In this document: one piece after another, positions 51,836 through 60,285 of the stretch
Numbering within the stretch: position 1 is the stretch's first letter
How the letters are laid out: each line of letters starts with the position of its first letter
NCBI GenBank assembly: GCA_014763615.1
Contig: JACXVB010000011.1
Coordinates: 27,435-91,434 of the forward strand
Reading direction: 5' to 3'
DNA length: 64,000 bases
Origin: Sphingobacteriales bacterium
GTDB taxonomy: Bacteria; Bacteroidota; Bacteroidia; Sphingobacteriales; Sphingobacteriaceae
The notes under the pieces: model-generated
The model's database searches: none
Seen by the model: only the letters and a program-made list of their open reading frames with translations
Told to the model about the DNA's origin: nothing
Program-made: the position numbers and the translations under genes

Positions 51836-53197
51836 ATGGCGCAATACGAACTTTTATTACCTAAAATGGGAGAAAGCGTTGCAGAAGCAACGGTGATTAG
51901 ATGGGAGAAAAATCCTGGTGACAACATTGAGGTTGATGATACCATTCTCGAAATTGCAACGGATAAAGTGGATTCAGAAGTTCCTTCTCCTGTTAAAGGA
52001 AAAATGATCCAGCAGCTTTTCAAAGAGAATGATGTTGCGCAAGTGGGGGATGTGATCGCGATTATAGAAATAGAAGGTTCAACATCTGAAACCAAGGAAG
52101 CAAATGAGCCAGAAACGACAAAAGAAATAAAAGAAGAAAATATTCCTTTTGTTCCTGCCCCTGAAGAAAATAAAGGGGAAGTATCTGCGGTTGATTTTCA
52201 ATCTTCAGATCGCTTTTATTCTCCTTTAGTGAAAAGTATTGCTCAAGAAGAAGGGATTTCGGTTGAAGAATTAGACCAAATTCAAGGTTCTGGTAGTGAG
52301 GGTAGGGTGACCAAGAACGATTTATTGGATTACATCAACCATAGAAATCAAACTTCAGCATCTGTACAAAGGGAAGCGAAAAAAGAGACTCCTATTGTTG
52401 AAGCCCCTGTCAGCCAATCAGCAAAAATAGTTGCACCAGAGGTGAAATCTGAACCTGTAAAAGCTAAGGTGGCAACAGCGGTGAGTGGTGGCGATGAGAT
52501 TATTGAGATGGATAGAATGCGTAAGCTCATTGCTGATCACATGGTAAATAGTAAACAAACTTCTCCTCACGTTACTTCTTTTGTAGAAGCGGATGTCACC
52601 AATTTGGTGAACTGGAGAAACAAAGTGAAAAGTAGTTTTGAGAAACGTGAAGGTGAAAAAATTACTTTTACCCCGATATTCATCGAAGCGGTTGCAAAAG
52701 CTTTGAAAGATTTACCTATGGTGAATATTTCGGTCAATGGCACTCAAATTATCAAGAAAAAAGACATCAATATTGGTATGGCTGCTGCTCTACCAAGCGG
52801 AAATTTAATTGTTCCTGTTATTAAAAATGCAGATCAATTAAATCTTTTAGGAATTACCAAATCGGTCAATGATTTAGCGAGCAGGGCAAGGTTGAATAAA
52901 CTACAACCCGATGAAATTCAAGGAGGAACTTTTACTTTAACCAATGTAGGTACATTTGGAAATGTGATGGGTACTCCAATTATTAATCAACCACAAGTAG
53001 CTATTTTAGCGGTGGGTGCCATCAAGAAAAAGCCAGCAGTAATAGAAACAGAATACGGAGATGTGATTGCCATTAGGCACATGATGTATCTTTCACTTTC
53101 TTATGATCATCGTGTAGTAGATGGATCTTTAGGAGGTAGTTTTGTAAGAAGAGTAGCAGATTATTTAGAAGCTTGGGATGTTAACAGAGAGATATAA
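51836..53197 (+). CDS. 2-oxo acid dehydrogenase E2 acyltransferase
   Basis: A 453-residue dihydrolipoamide acyltransferase. One lipoyl domain (1-80; Lys in EIATDKVDSEVPSPV), an acidic/Ala linker, a peripheral-subunit-binding domain (about 125-165; SPLVKSIAQEEGISVEEL), and the catalytic domain with LSYDHRVVDGSLGG (HxxxD) near the C-terminus. It forms the core of a pyruvate, 2-oxoglutarate or branched-chain complex. A single lipoyl domain and its sequence fit branched-chain E2, but E1 and E3 are not adjacent, so the substrate is open. Confidence 0.92.
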   Translation: MAQYELLLPKMGESVAEATVIRWEKNPGDNIEVDDTILEIATDKVDSEVPSPVKGKMIQQLFKENDVAQVGDVIAIIEIEGSTSETKEANEPETTKEIKEENIPFVPAPEENKGEVSAVDFQSSDRFYSPLVKSIAQEEGISVEELDQIQGSGSEGRVTKNDLLDYINHRNQTSASVQREAKKETPIVEAPVSQSAKIVAPEVKSEPVKAKVATAVSGGDEIIEMDRMRKLIADHMVNSKQTSPHVTSFVEADVTNLVNWRNKVKSSFEKREGEKITFTPIFIEAVAKALKDLPMVNISVNGTQIIKKKDINIGMAAALPSGNLIVPVIKNADQLNLLGITKSVNDLASRARLNKLQPDEIQGGTFTLTNVGTFGNVMGTPIINQPQVAILAVGAIKKKPAVIETEYGDVIAIRHMMYLSLSYDHRVVDGSLGGSFVRRVADYLEAWDVNREI

Positions 53198-53220
53198 TTA
53201 ACGCTTGGAAATGAAATTTT

Positions 53221-53254
53221 AAAAAAGACAGTTGTGTAAACAACTGTCTTTTTT
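53221..53254. terminator. Strong bidirectional terminator
   Basis: AAAAAAGACAGTTGT (53221-53235), loop GTAA, ACAACTGTCTTTTTT (53240-53254): a perfect 15-bp stem with A and T runs, between the convergent E2 and PAP2 genes. Confidence 0.92.
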
Positions 53255-53256
53255 GT

Positions 53257-53925
53257 TTAATGAATTTTGAATTCTAATTCTATAATTGGCTCTTCTAAAC
53301 TACGTCTGCTAGCTTTAAATTGGGATAGTAAAAATACGGTAAGATAAGTGCTAATAATGCCGATAAAACCACCAGCAATTACATCAATAGGATAATGTTC
53401 TGCTAAGTAAATACGACTCCAGCCTACTAAAAAAGCAAGAGCAAGAAATAAATATTTGATGTGGTTTTTTCTTTTTAACACGATAACCAAAGTAAAGGCA
53501 ACAGCAAATGCAGAAATGGCATGTCCGGAAGGGAAACTATGATTAGTATAAATTTTAACGCCTTCTACAAAATGAATATTGAAACCTTCCTGCACCAAAT
53601 GAACAGGGCGTAAGGCATCAGGGAATACCCATCTTTTTAACCCTTGAGCTAATAGTGTGGAGATAGCAAAATTAGCAAACACAATCGGTAACTTTTTCTG
53701 ATTTTTAAACAAACAATAAAAAGCAATTGCTAACCAAATGATGCCATCTCCTAAATAGGTTAGGTATTTAAAAACCTCATCTAGCATAGGATTATGAAGT
53801 TGATTAATGATCAAAAAACCTTTTGTATTTCCATAGTTTTGATGAAAAATTAAACCTATCAAAAGTATAATCAAGCATAAAGCACTTGGAATGAAAATTT
53901 TATTGGCATTAAGTTTAATCTTCAT
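53257..53925 (-). CDS. PAP2-family membrane phosphatase
   Basis: A 222-residue membrane protein with about six hydrophobic segments. The acid phosphatase motifs are present: KRWVFPDALRP (KxxxxxxRP), HSFPSGHAISAF (PSGH) and SRIYLAEHYPIDVIAGG (SRxxxxxHxxxD). It probably removes phosphate from undecaprenyl pyrophosphate, phosphatidate or a similar lipid on the outer face of the inner membrane. It is transcribed toward the terminator shared with E2. Confidence 0.92.
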   Translation of the reverse strand: MKIKLNANKIFIPSALCLIILLIGLIFHQNYGNTKGFLIINQLHNPMLDEVFKYLTYLGDGIIWLAIAFYCLFKNQKKLPIVFANFAISTLLAQGLKRWVFPDALRPVHLVQEGFNIHFVEGVKIYTNHSFPSGHAISAFAVAFTLVIVLKRKNHIKYLFLALAFLVGWSRIYLAEHYPIDVIAGGFIGIISTYLTVFLLSQFKASRRSLEEPIIELEFKIH

Positions 53926-53976
53926 GCGTCTAAAATATTCTTTAAATATGAAGTGGAAGTTAAAGAATGATTAAAC

Positions 53977-54369
53977 TTAAATCATTTGCGACGAGAGTCT
54001 TTTGTAAAGAAATTCAATCAATCTTTTATTAATTTCTTGTTCATTTTCTAGATAAAATGCCATCTCTGTTTCTGTGAACATCCCAACTACCAAACCAATT
54101 AAAGTCTTTTTAAATGGGATGTCCTTTTTTAAGCTTTGGTGCAATAACTCCAATTTTACAGCGTCATCACGCTGCATGTAGCCTTTATATTTATTCGATA
54201 AAAAATGCTTACTGAATTGAACAAATAATGGATTCTGCAATTTTAACACACTTCTTAAAACTTCCTGAAATGGAGCTAAGGGTTGAATGGGGTTTTCTAA
54301 TTTTAATACCGGTCTTAATCGAATCAATGCTTCATCTCTCATGCTAACATCAATCAATCCATGGTTCAT
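53977..54369 (-). CDS. Hypothetical protein
   Basis: A 130-residue soluble, helical, charged protein (MNHGLIDVSMRDEALIRLRP...). It contains a single weakly hydrophobic helix (KTLIGLVVGMFTETEMAFYL) and a Lys/Arg-rich C-terminal helix. It starts 6 bp after the MATE gene ends and is probably cotranscribed with it. Bacteroidota have many such short conserved proteins; I recognise no family. Confidence 0.65.
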   Translation of the reverse strand: MNHGLIDVSMRDEALIRLRPVLKLENPIQPLAPFQEVLRSVLKLQNPLFVQFSKHFLSNKYKGYMQRDDAVKLELLHQSLKKDIPFKKTLIGLVVGMFTETEMAFYLENEQEINKRLIEFLYKRLSSQMI

Positions 54370-54375
54370 TTTGTT

Positions 54376-55728
54376 TTAAATTTCTAACTGGAGTTTTTTA
54401 CTCAACTTATTAAATCGATAAAATAACAAGACAGCTACTGCGGTGAGGGCTAAAGCCAGAGAAATCCAAATCCCGATAGGTCCGAAATGAAAAGTAAATC
54501 CTAACAAATAGCCTAAAGGTAAACCTATCACCCAATAGGCAAATAAGGTAACAAATGTAGGAATTTTAACATCCGATAAACCTCTTAAAATGCCAGCACC
54601 AACGGCTTGACAACCATCAGAAAGCTGAAAAAATGCAGCAATAATCATTAAATGTGCAGCAATTCCTATTACTGCTGAATCGTGGATGTATAATAAAGGT
54701 AAAATACGGTTAAGACAAAGAAATAGTAGGGCAGTAAAGCTCATGTAGCCTAACACCAAATGATAGGAGCTAATGGCACTCATTCTTAATTCTTTAAAAT
54801 CTTTTTTCCCGAAAGCGTTCCCACTCCTGATGGTAGCTGCAGCAGCAATTCCGGTGGCGCCCATATAAGTAAGGGCTGCTAAATTGAGCGCAATTTGATG
54901 TGCAGCTTGTTCTGTTGCACCCATCCAACCCATCATAATGGTAGCTCCAGAAAATGCCCCCACTTCAAAAAAGTATTGCATCGCGATAGGAAAACCTAAA
55001 CTCGCCATGTGTAAAATCTTTTGTCCATCTGTTTTAGATAACTTAAAACTCAAGATATAAGACTTAAATAAACTAGATTTTAACACAAACCATCCCATGC
55101 CAAAAGCCATGAATATTCTGGAAATAAAAGTTCCTAAACCAGCTCCTAATAATCCTAAGGCAGGAAAACCAAACCAACCGTAGATGAGCAAAAAATTTAA
55201 AAGAATGTTCATCACATTACCGGAGATAGACAGCACCATGGCTTGTTTGGTATAGCCCAAACCTTCTGCAAACTGCCTAAAAGTTTGGAAAATCATGAGC
55301 GGCAGGATAGAAGCTCCAATGATGAAGAGGTAGTTTTTGGCTTGTGATGCTACATCAACAGGTTGGTTTAACCATTGTAGATTAAAAGCAATTAAGCTAA
55401 CTATGCCGAACAGTAAAATCCCCAATAACGAATTAATGAAAATGCCATTTTCGAGGTATTCGCCGCAAATACTTTTATTATTCTTTCCGTTTTCTTGAGC
55501 AATAATTGGGGTAATCCCTTGAGAAAAACCAATACCCGATACCATGAAAATCCCCAAAACACTATTCCCCAAAGCACTGGCAGCAAGGGGTACTGTGCCT
55601 AATTTTCCAACCATTAAGCTATCGGCCACTAAAGGTGCCATTTGCCCCAACTGTGAAATTACCACGGGATAGGCCAAAAGAAAATTCTTCCTATAATAAG
55701 GTTTGTAAGGTTTTAAAAAATCAAGCAT
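54376..55728 (-). CDS. MATE-family efflux transporter
   Basis: A 450-residue inner-membrane protein with about 12 membrane helices in two homologous halves: NFLLAYPVVISQLGQMAPLV at the start of the first and LHMASLGFPIAMQYFFEVG at the start of the second, the repeat pattern of MATE (DinF/NorM-like) transporters. They export cationic drugs and metabolites with Na+ or H+. The conserved GIGFSQGITPIIAQENG and ATGIAAAATIRSGNAFG segments occur in equivalent positions. Substrate unknown. Confidence 0.93.
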   Translation of the reverse strand: MLDFLKPYKPYYRKNFLLAYPVVISQLGQMAPLVADSLMVGKLGTVPLAASALGNSVLGIFMVSGIGFSQGITPIIAQENGKNNKSICGEYLENGIFINSLLGILLFGIVSLIAFNLQWLNQPVDVASQAKNYLFIIGASILPLMIFQTFRQFAEGLGYTKQAMVLSISGNVMNILLNFLLIYGWFGFPALGLLGAGLGTFISRIFMAFGMGWFVLKSSLFKSYILSFKLSKTDGQKILHMASLGFPIAMQYFFEVGAFSGATIMMGWMGATEQAAHQIALNLAALTYMGATGIAAAATIRSGNAFGKKDFKELRMSAISSYHLVLGYMSFTALLFLCLNRILPLLYIHDSAVIGIAAHLMIIAAFFQLSDGCQAVGAGILRGLSDVKIPTFVTLFAYWVIGLPLGYLLGFTFHFGPIGIWISLALALTAVAVLLFYRFNKLSKKLQLEI

Positions 55729-55776
55729 GTATAAGGTTTAAACGAGAAAGTAAAATAAGTGATAATTCTTCAAATA

Positions 55777-56418
55777 TCAGCTTGCGGTATAAAACTCTTC
55801 TTTTTCGGAGGTGTGTACCCTTACCAATCCTGATAAAACCATGGTAACTAATATGCGAGAAGCTCTTCTTCTGGAAAGATTGAGCATAGCGGTATATTCT
55901 TTCAGTGTGATGCGGTCATGTTGTTCTAAATATGCTAATAAGGCTTTTTCTTTGGAGGAATATTCGATTAAAACACCTTCTTCCTGATGTTCCCTTTTTA
56001 AAACCTCTAAAACAATTTTACTAGCCAAAACACTTTTATCTTTCACTCGGATATAAGCCCACCACTTTTCGTCTTCGCCTAAAGCATAATGAGGTTTGAT
56101 GTCGCTTTCTGGAATATCCACTACTAAAACCATTTTATCATCCACATAAACTTCCTCAAAAAAAGGCTCTAGCATAGGCTTAGCAAAAAAAGTAGCCGCT
56201 TTTTCTATCATATAGCGCTCCTCATCTTCAGATTTTACGCCTTTTATGTTTCCATCATCGGCTACGCCAATAAAAAGCTTTCCACCTTTATTATTAGCAA
56301 AGGAAACCATTGTTTTTGCGATTTTATGACAAGAGGTAATGGTTTTTTTAAAGTCGAGATTTACACCTTCGCCTTCCCAAATCATTTGTTTAACCTGATG
56401 TGCTTTTAATCGGTTCAT
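55777..56418 (-). CDS. AlbA_2/Schlafen-type DNA-binding protein
   Basis: A 213-residue protein with an AlbA_2 (divergent AAA-4/Schlafen-like) domain: EGVNLDFKKTITSCHKIAKT, MVSFANNKGGKLFIGVADDG and IKGVKSEDEERYMIEKA. A C-terminal winged-helix region follows (about 155-213, LEQHDRITLKEYTAMLNLSR). Members of the family are transcription regulators or putative nucleases. It starts next to the GNAT gene stop, so the minus-strand genes 55777-57370 form a compact group. Confidence 0.85.
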   Translation of the reverse strand: MNRLKAHQVKQMIWEGEGVNLDFKKTITSCHKIAKTMVSFANNKGGKLFIGVADDGNIKGVKSEDEERYMIEKAATFFAKPMLEPFFEEVYVDDKMVLVVDIPESDIKPHYALGEDEKWWAYIRVKDKSVLASKIVLEVLKREHQEEGVLIEYSSKEKALLAYLEQHDRITLKEYTAMLNLSRRRASRILVTMVLSGLVRVHTSEKEEFYTAS

Positions 56419-56883
56419 TTAATCTTGTTTTTGATAAGGAGTAAATTTCTGCATCCATCTATTAGGTGAATTAAGTTGCGTGAAACCGAATTTCTCATAC
56501 AAAGTATGTGCATCGGCGGTAGCCAACATCCATCTTCTCAGGTTTTGCAAATCTGGATAAGCCATCATGCTTTGTAATAACCATTTAGCTAACCCTTGCT
56601 TTCTGTAAGTTTTGCTAATAAAAACGTCGGATAAGTAAGCAAAAGTGCTTTTATCGGTAATAATTCGGGCAAAGCCAATCTGTTTTTCATCGTGATAAAC
56701 ACCAAAACATAAAGATTCTGCAATACTTCGCTCTATGATTTCTCTACTAATTCCTTGCGCCCAATAGGATTCTTGATTTAAGAAATGAAAGATGAAATCA
56801 ACATCTAATAAAGCGGGATCAGTAGAAATATGATATCCTTTTTTTCTAAAAACCTCGTCATTCATGATCACTTTCATACTCAT
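56419..56883 (-). CDS. GNAT-family N-acetyltransferase
   Basis: A 154-residue acetyltransferase. The acetyl-CoA-binding region YLSDVFISKTYRKQGLAKWL contains the R/Q-x-x-G-x-A motif (RKQGLA), followed by DAHTLYEKFGFTQL as motif B. The frame can be read back to a TTG at 56895, but ATG 56883 leaves a one-base gap after the upstream gene and is preferred. The acceptor substrate is unknown. Confidence 0.88.
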   Translation of the reverse strand: MSMKVIMNDEVFRKKGYHISTDPALLDVDFIFHFLNQESYWAQGISREIIERSIAESLCFGVYHDEKQIGFARIITDKSTFAYLSDVFISKTYRKQGLAKWLLQSMMAYPDLQNLRRWMLATADAHTLYEKFGFTQLNSPNRWMQKFTPYQKQD

Positions 56884-56884
56884 T

Positions 56885-57370
56885 TTAATAGGCAATGCTT
56901 TGATGTTCTCCGTGATGTAAATTTCTCATATATACTTCATTCATCACAGAGGCGCAATGTAAGCCGTTTTTATCGTACAATTCTAGTGGAAAGGACTTTA
57001 CAAACTTACCCTCTTTAGTTAATGCTTCTTCGGCTTGGTCTATATCAGCTTGGCTTAATGAAATTTTAAAGTATAAATGATGACGAGCCGGCTTAAGGTA
57101 TTGTATATGTGCACTTTTTAGCCAAACACGAGTTTTAAAACCTTTGTTTTTCATTAACTGATCAAATAACAAGGCATAAAAAGGGTCTGTGGCGGCAAAA
57201 ATGGTTCCTCCAAAAATAGATTGATTATAATTGGTGTTCAGCAAACTTTTGTGGATTTTTACTTCTACACTTGTAAAATCTGGTGCAAAGTGCTTCACCC
57301 AAATACGTTGAAAAAATAAAGGGGGATAAAATCTTAAAGCCCATTTAAGGGTGTTGGCCGAAACTTTCAT
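56885..57370 (-). CDS. DUF4442 hot-dog thioesterase-like protein
   Basis: A 161-residue protein of the DUF4442 / YiiD C-terminal-like hot-dog fold: WALRFYPPLFFQRIWVKHFA, NYNQSIFGGTIFAATDPFYA (central helix and putative catalytic acid) and RVWLKSAHIQYLKPA. Family members are presumed acyl-CoA thioesterases, without a defined substrate. It is first in the compact minus-strand group that includes the GNAT and AlbA_2 genes. Confidence 0.82.
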   Translation of the reverse strand: MKVSANTLKWALRFYPPLFFQRIWVKHFAPDFTSVEVKIHKSLLNTNYNQSIFGGTIFAATDPFYALLFDQLMKNKGFKTRVWLKSAHIQYLKPARHHLYFKISLSQADIDQAEEALTKEGKFVKSFPLELYDKNGLHCASVMNEVYMRNLHHGEHQSIAY

Positions 57371-57738
57371 GCTATTGGCTAAATATCACAATTAATTATT
57401 TCAAATGAAATAGATGTGGAGAACTGAATGAATCCTGATTTTCTTAAAACTGCAAATGAAGCGCTTTTAACTAGGTTACTCTAAATCAGAATTCAATGAG
57501 GTGTTGTTTTTGATTATCCAGTTATTTATCAGTTGATTAATTATGGAATTGCCATCATAATGATGATACACTGATTACGGAAACAGGTAATTTCCGCTTA
57601 ACCAAGCTAAAAAAAATGAAACCCAAAGGATAAACTTAAAATCTTTGCTCACGAAACCTGACCATTTGAATTTTAATAATCTTAAGTAGCCGATTAACCG
57701 AGTTAATCAGCTAAGCTTATGTTGCAGACATGATTTCC
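57371..57738. other. Intergenic region, no gene seen
   Basis: About 370 bp, AT-rich, between two minus-strand genes. No gene, repeat or terminator with a clear stem was found. The promoter of the DUF4442 group must lie at its left end, but no exact TAnnTTTG box was recognised. Confidence 0.4.
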
Positions 57739-58899
57739 TTACCACATCAACGTTAAAATCCCTTGATAATCTTCTTCGTCTAATGAATAAACGGAGCCAG
57801 TTACTTTATTCAATTTAAAGTTATCTAAGATTTTTTGGGCATCACTTTTTATAATCTGAGCTTCACTTAAGCGAGTCGGAGTTCCAATATGTCGGAAGAA
57901 TTCTTCTAAATGAGCAATAAATAATTCGGCCGCTTTATCCTTATCCATCTGGGTAGTTCCAAAAACCTCCTTAGCTAAAAATGCTAATTTATCTTTGATT
58001 TTCGGAAATTGATATTTTAACCATGCCGGATAAACGATAGATAAGCCCGCACCATGTGGAATATCATACAATACACTTAAAGTATGTTCTAAACCGTGTA
58101 CACCCCAATCTCCAGCGTTTTTACCTGCTTTTAAAGTTCCATTTAAGGCATTGGTAGCCAACCACATAATTTGAGAGCGATACTCGAAGTTCTGTGGGTC
58201 TTGCATTAATTTAAGTCCATAATCCATCGCTAATTTAATGACAGATGCAGTGTATAAGTCAGTCAGAGGAGCTTCACCCTTACCAAAAAATTGCTCTAAA
58301 CTGTGCGAGATTAAATCGGCAATGCCATAAGCAGTATAATTTAAGGGAACAGAAACGGTAAATGAGGGGTCTAAAAAGGAAACTTTAGGAAATAAACAGG
58401 GTGCACCATAGCCTTTTTTCATACCAGAAGCATCATCTTGTAACACTGTTGCAGAGTTCATTTCTGTTCCGGTTGCAGCCAAAGTAAGAATATTGATTAA
58501 TGGAAGGGCTTTGGTGGGTCTGGCTACTTTTTGCAAATAGAAATCCCAAACAGAATGTTCTACATAAAATCCCATGGCTACGGCTTTAGCGGTATCAATC
58601 ACAGACCCTCCGCCAACAGCGATAATTAAATCTACCTTTTCGGCTTTGGCTAAAGCCACCGCTTCATCAGCATCTTGTACCAAAGGATTGGATTTCACAC
58701 CTTCATAAGTAACATGGTGTACACCACAAATATTTAAAAGGGAGAGCACACGAGCATATAAGCCTATTTTCTTTACGGAACCTTGCCCAATAATAATTAA
58801 AGCTTTGTTTCCGTAAGGCGCAATTTCATTACAAAGTTGATCTACAACATCTTTGCCGAATAAAATCTTAGTAGGATTGTAATACTGAAAATTTTCCAT
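57739..58899 (-). CDS. Iron-containing alcohol dehydrogenase
   Basis: A 386-residue type III NAD(P)H-dependent dehydrogenase. N-terminal FQYYNPTKILFGKDVVDQL and VGGGSVIDTAKAVAM (GGGS dinucleotide-binding turn) are followed by metal ligands in YGIADLISHSLEQFFG (Asp, His), LEHTLSVLYDIPHGAGLSI (two His). It resembles the YqhD/BdhA subgroup that reduces aldehydes such as butanal or methylglyoxal with NADPH. Substrate not determined from sequence. Single gene. Confidence 0.94.
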   Translation of the reverse strand: MENFQYYNPTKILFGKDVVDQLCNEIAPYGNKALIIIGQGSVKKIGLYARVLSLLNICGVHHVTYEGVKSNPLVQDADEAVALAKAEKVDLIIAVGGGSVIDTAKAVAMGFYVEHSVWDFYLQKVARPTKALPLINILTLAATGTEMNSATVLQDDASGMKKGYGAPCLFPKVSFLDPSFTVSVPLNYTAYGIADLISHSLEQFFGKGEAPLTDLYTASVIKLAMDYGLKLMQDPQNFEYRSQIMWLATNALNGTLKAGKNAGDWGVHGLEHTLSVLYDIPHGAGLSIVYPAWLKYQFPKIKDKLAFLAKEVFGTTQMDKDKAAELFIAHLEEFFRHIGTPTRLSEAQIIKSDAQKILDNFKLNKVTGSVYSLDEEDYQGILTLMW

Positions 58900-59061
58900 C
58901 TACGCTAAAACCGCTGCAAGTCAAAAATGTTTATCAGTTCTGAAAAATTATTTTTGTTTCGAGAAAGTATTTTGGAACCCTAAATATGGAAATTTGTTAA
59001 ATTCCTTTTTTTATAGCTGATAAATAGTAATTTCAAACATCCAATTGACCTAAACACATTT

Positions 59062-60285
59062 ATGAAAGAAATTAATAATAAAAGGAATATCACTTTATTA
59101 ATTATCGTGGCCTCATTAGGCTATTTTGTAGATATCTATGATTTGGTTTTATTTTCTGTGATCAGAGTACAGAGTTTAAAAGGTATCGGTGTACCCGATG
59201 ATCAGCTTTTGTCTATAGGGGTAAAACTCATTAATTTCCAAATGATTGGGATGTTAATTGGCGGTATCATCTTTGGGATTTTAGGAGATAAGCTAGGCCG
59301 TCTAAAGGTTCTTTTTGGTTCTATTTTGATGTATTCTGTAGCCAATATTGTGAACGGTTTTGTAACTGATGTGCAAACTTATGAGCTGGTGCGTTTTATT
59401 GCGGGAGTAGGTTTGGCTGGAGAGTTAGGAGCAGGAATCACATTGGTAACGGAGAGCATGAGTAAAGAAAAGAGGGGTTACGGTACTATGTTGGTGGCTT
59501 CCATTGGTTTATTAGGTGCTGTAGCTGCGGGTTTGGTAGGTGATAAATTTGAATGGCAAACTGCCTATTTTATTGGCGGAGGTTTAGGGATTGTTTTGTT
59601 GCTTTTGCGTTTAGGCGTCATGGAATCTGGGATGTACAAAGAGATTGAACATCAAAATGTATCCAAAGGAAATTTAATGATGCTATTTAACCATTGGGGT
59701 AGGTTTAAAAAATACCTTAATTGTACGCTGATTGCCTTACCTGTTTGGTTTGTGGTGGGTATATTGATTACGTTTGCGCCAGAATTTGGTAAAGCCATGG
59801 GGGCTACCGAGCCATTAAGTGCCGGAAAAGGCATTTTATTCACCTACATTGGTATTTCTTTAGGCGATTTATTAACTGGTTTTTTAAGTCAGGTTTTTAA
59901 AACTAGAAAAAAAATTGTAGTGATATTCTTAGTAGCTACCTTCTTCAGCGTGCTACTCTTTTTGTTTTCTCGTGGAATAAATGCAAAAACTTATCATTGG
60001 ATATGTGTACTTTTAGGTATTTCTACTGGTTTTTGGGTAATTTTTGTTACTATTGCAGCAGAACAATTTGGTACTAATTTAAGATCAACAGTAACCACCA
60101 CCGTTCCAAATTTTATCAGGGGATCTGTTGTTTTAGTAACATTAAGTTTTGAGTGGTTAAAAACACCTTTTGGCATCATCAATGCCGCACTGATTGTGGG
60201 GATAACCACACTGGTAATCGCGTTTCTTGCAGTATATAATTTGGAAGAAACTTATGGTAAAGATTTGAATTACATAGAACGTTGA
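59062..60285 (+). CDS. MFS transporter
   Basis: A 407-residue major facilitator protein with about 12 membrane helices. The loop 2-3 motif reads GDKLGRLKVLFGS. Helix 1 NITLLIIVASLGYFVDIYDL with its Asp residues resembles metabolite:H+ symporters. A second signature lies in FIAGVGLAGELGAGITLVTE. The substrate is unknown. It overlaps the CLC gene by 4 bp, suggesting coupled translation. Confidence 0.88.
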   Translation: MKEINNKRNITLLIIVASLGYFVDIYDLVLFSVIRVQSLKGIGVPDDQLLSIGVKLINFQMIGMLIGGIIFGILGDKLGRLKVLFGSILMYSVANIVNGFVTDVQTYELVRFIAGVGLAGELGAGITLVTESMSKEKRGYGTMLVASIGLLGAVAAGLVGDKFEWQTAYFIGGGLGIVLLLLRLGVMESGMYKEIEHQNVSKGNLMMLFNHWGRFKKYLNCTLIALPVWFVVGILITFAPEFGKAMGATEPLSAGKGILFTYIGISLGDLLTGFLSQVFKTRKKIVVIFLVATFFSVLLFLFSRGINAKTYHWICVLLGISTGFWVIFVTIAAEQFGTNLRSTVTTTVPNFIRGSVVLVTLSFEWLKTPFGIINAALIVGITTLVIAFLAVYNLEETYGKDLNYIER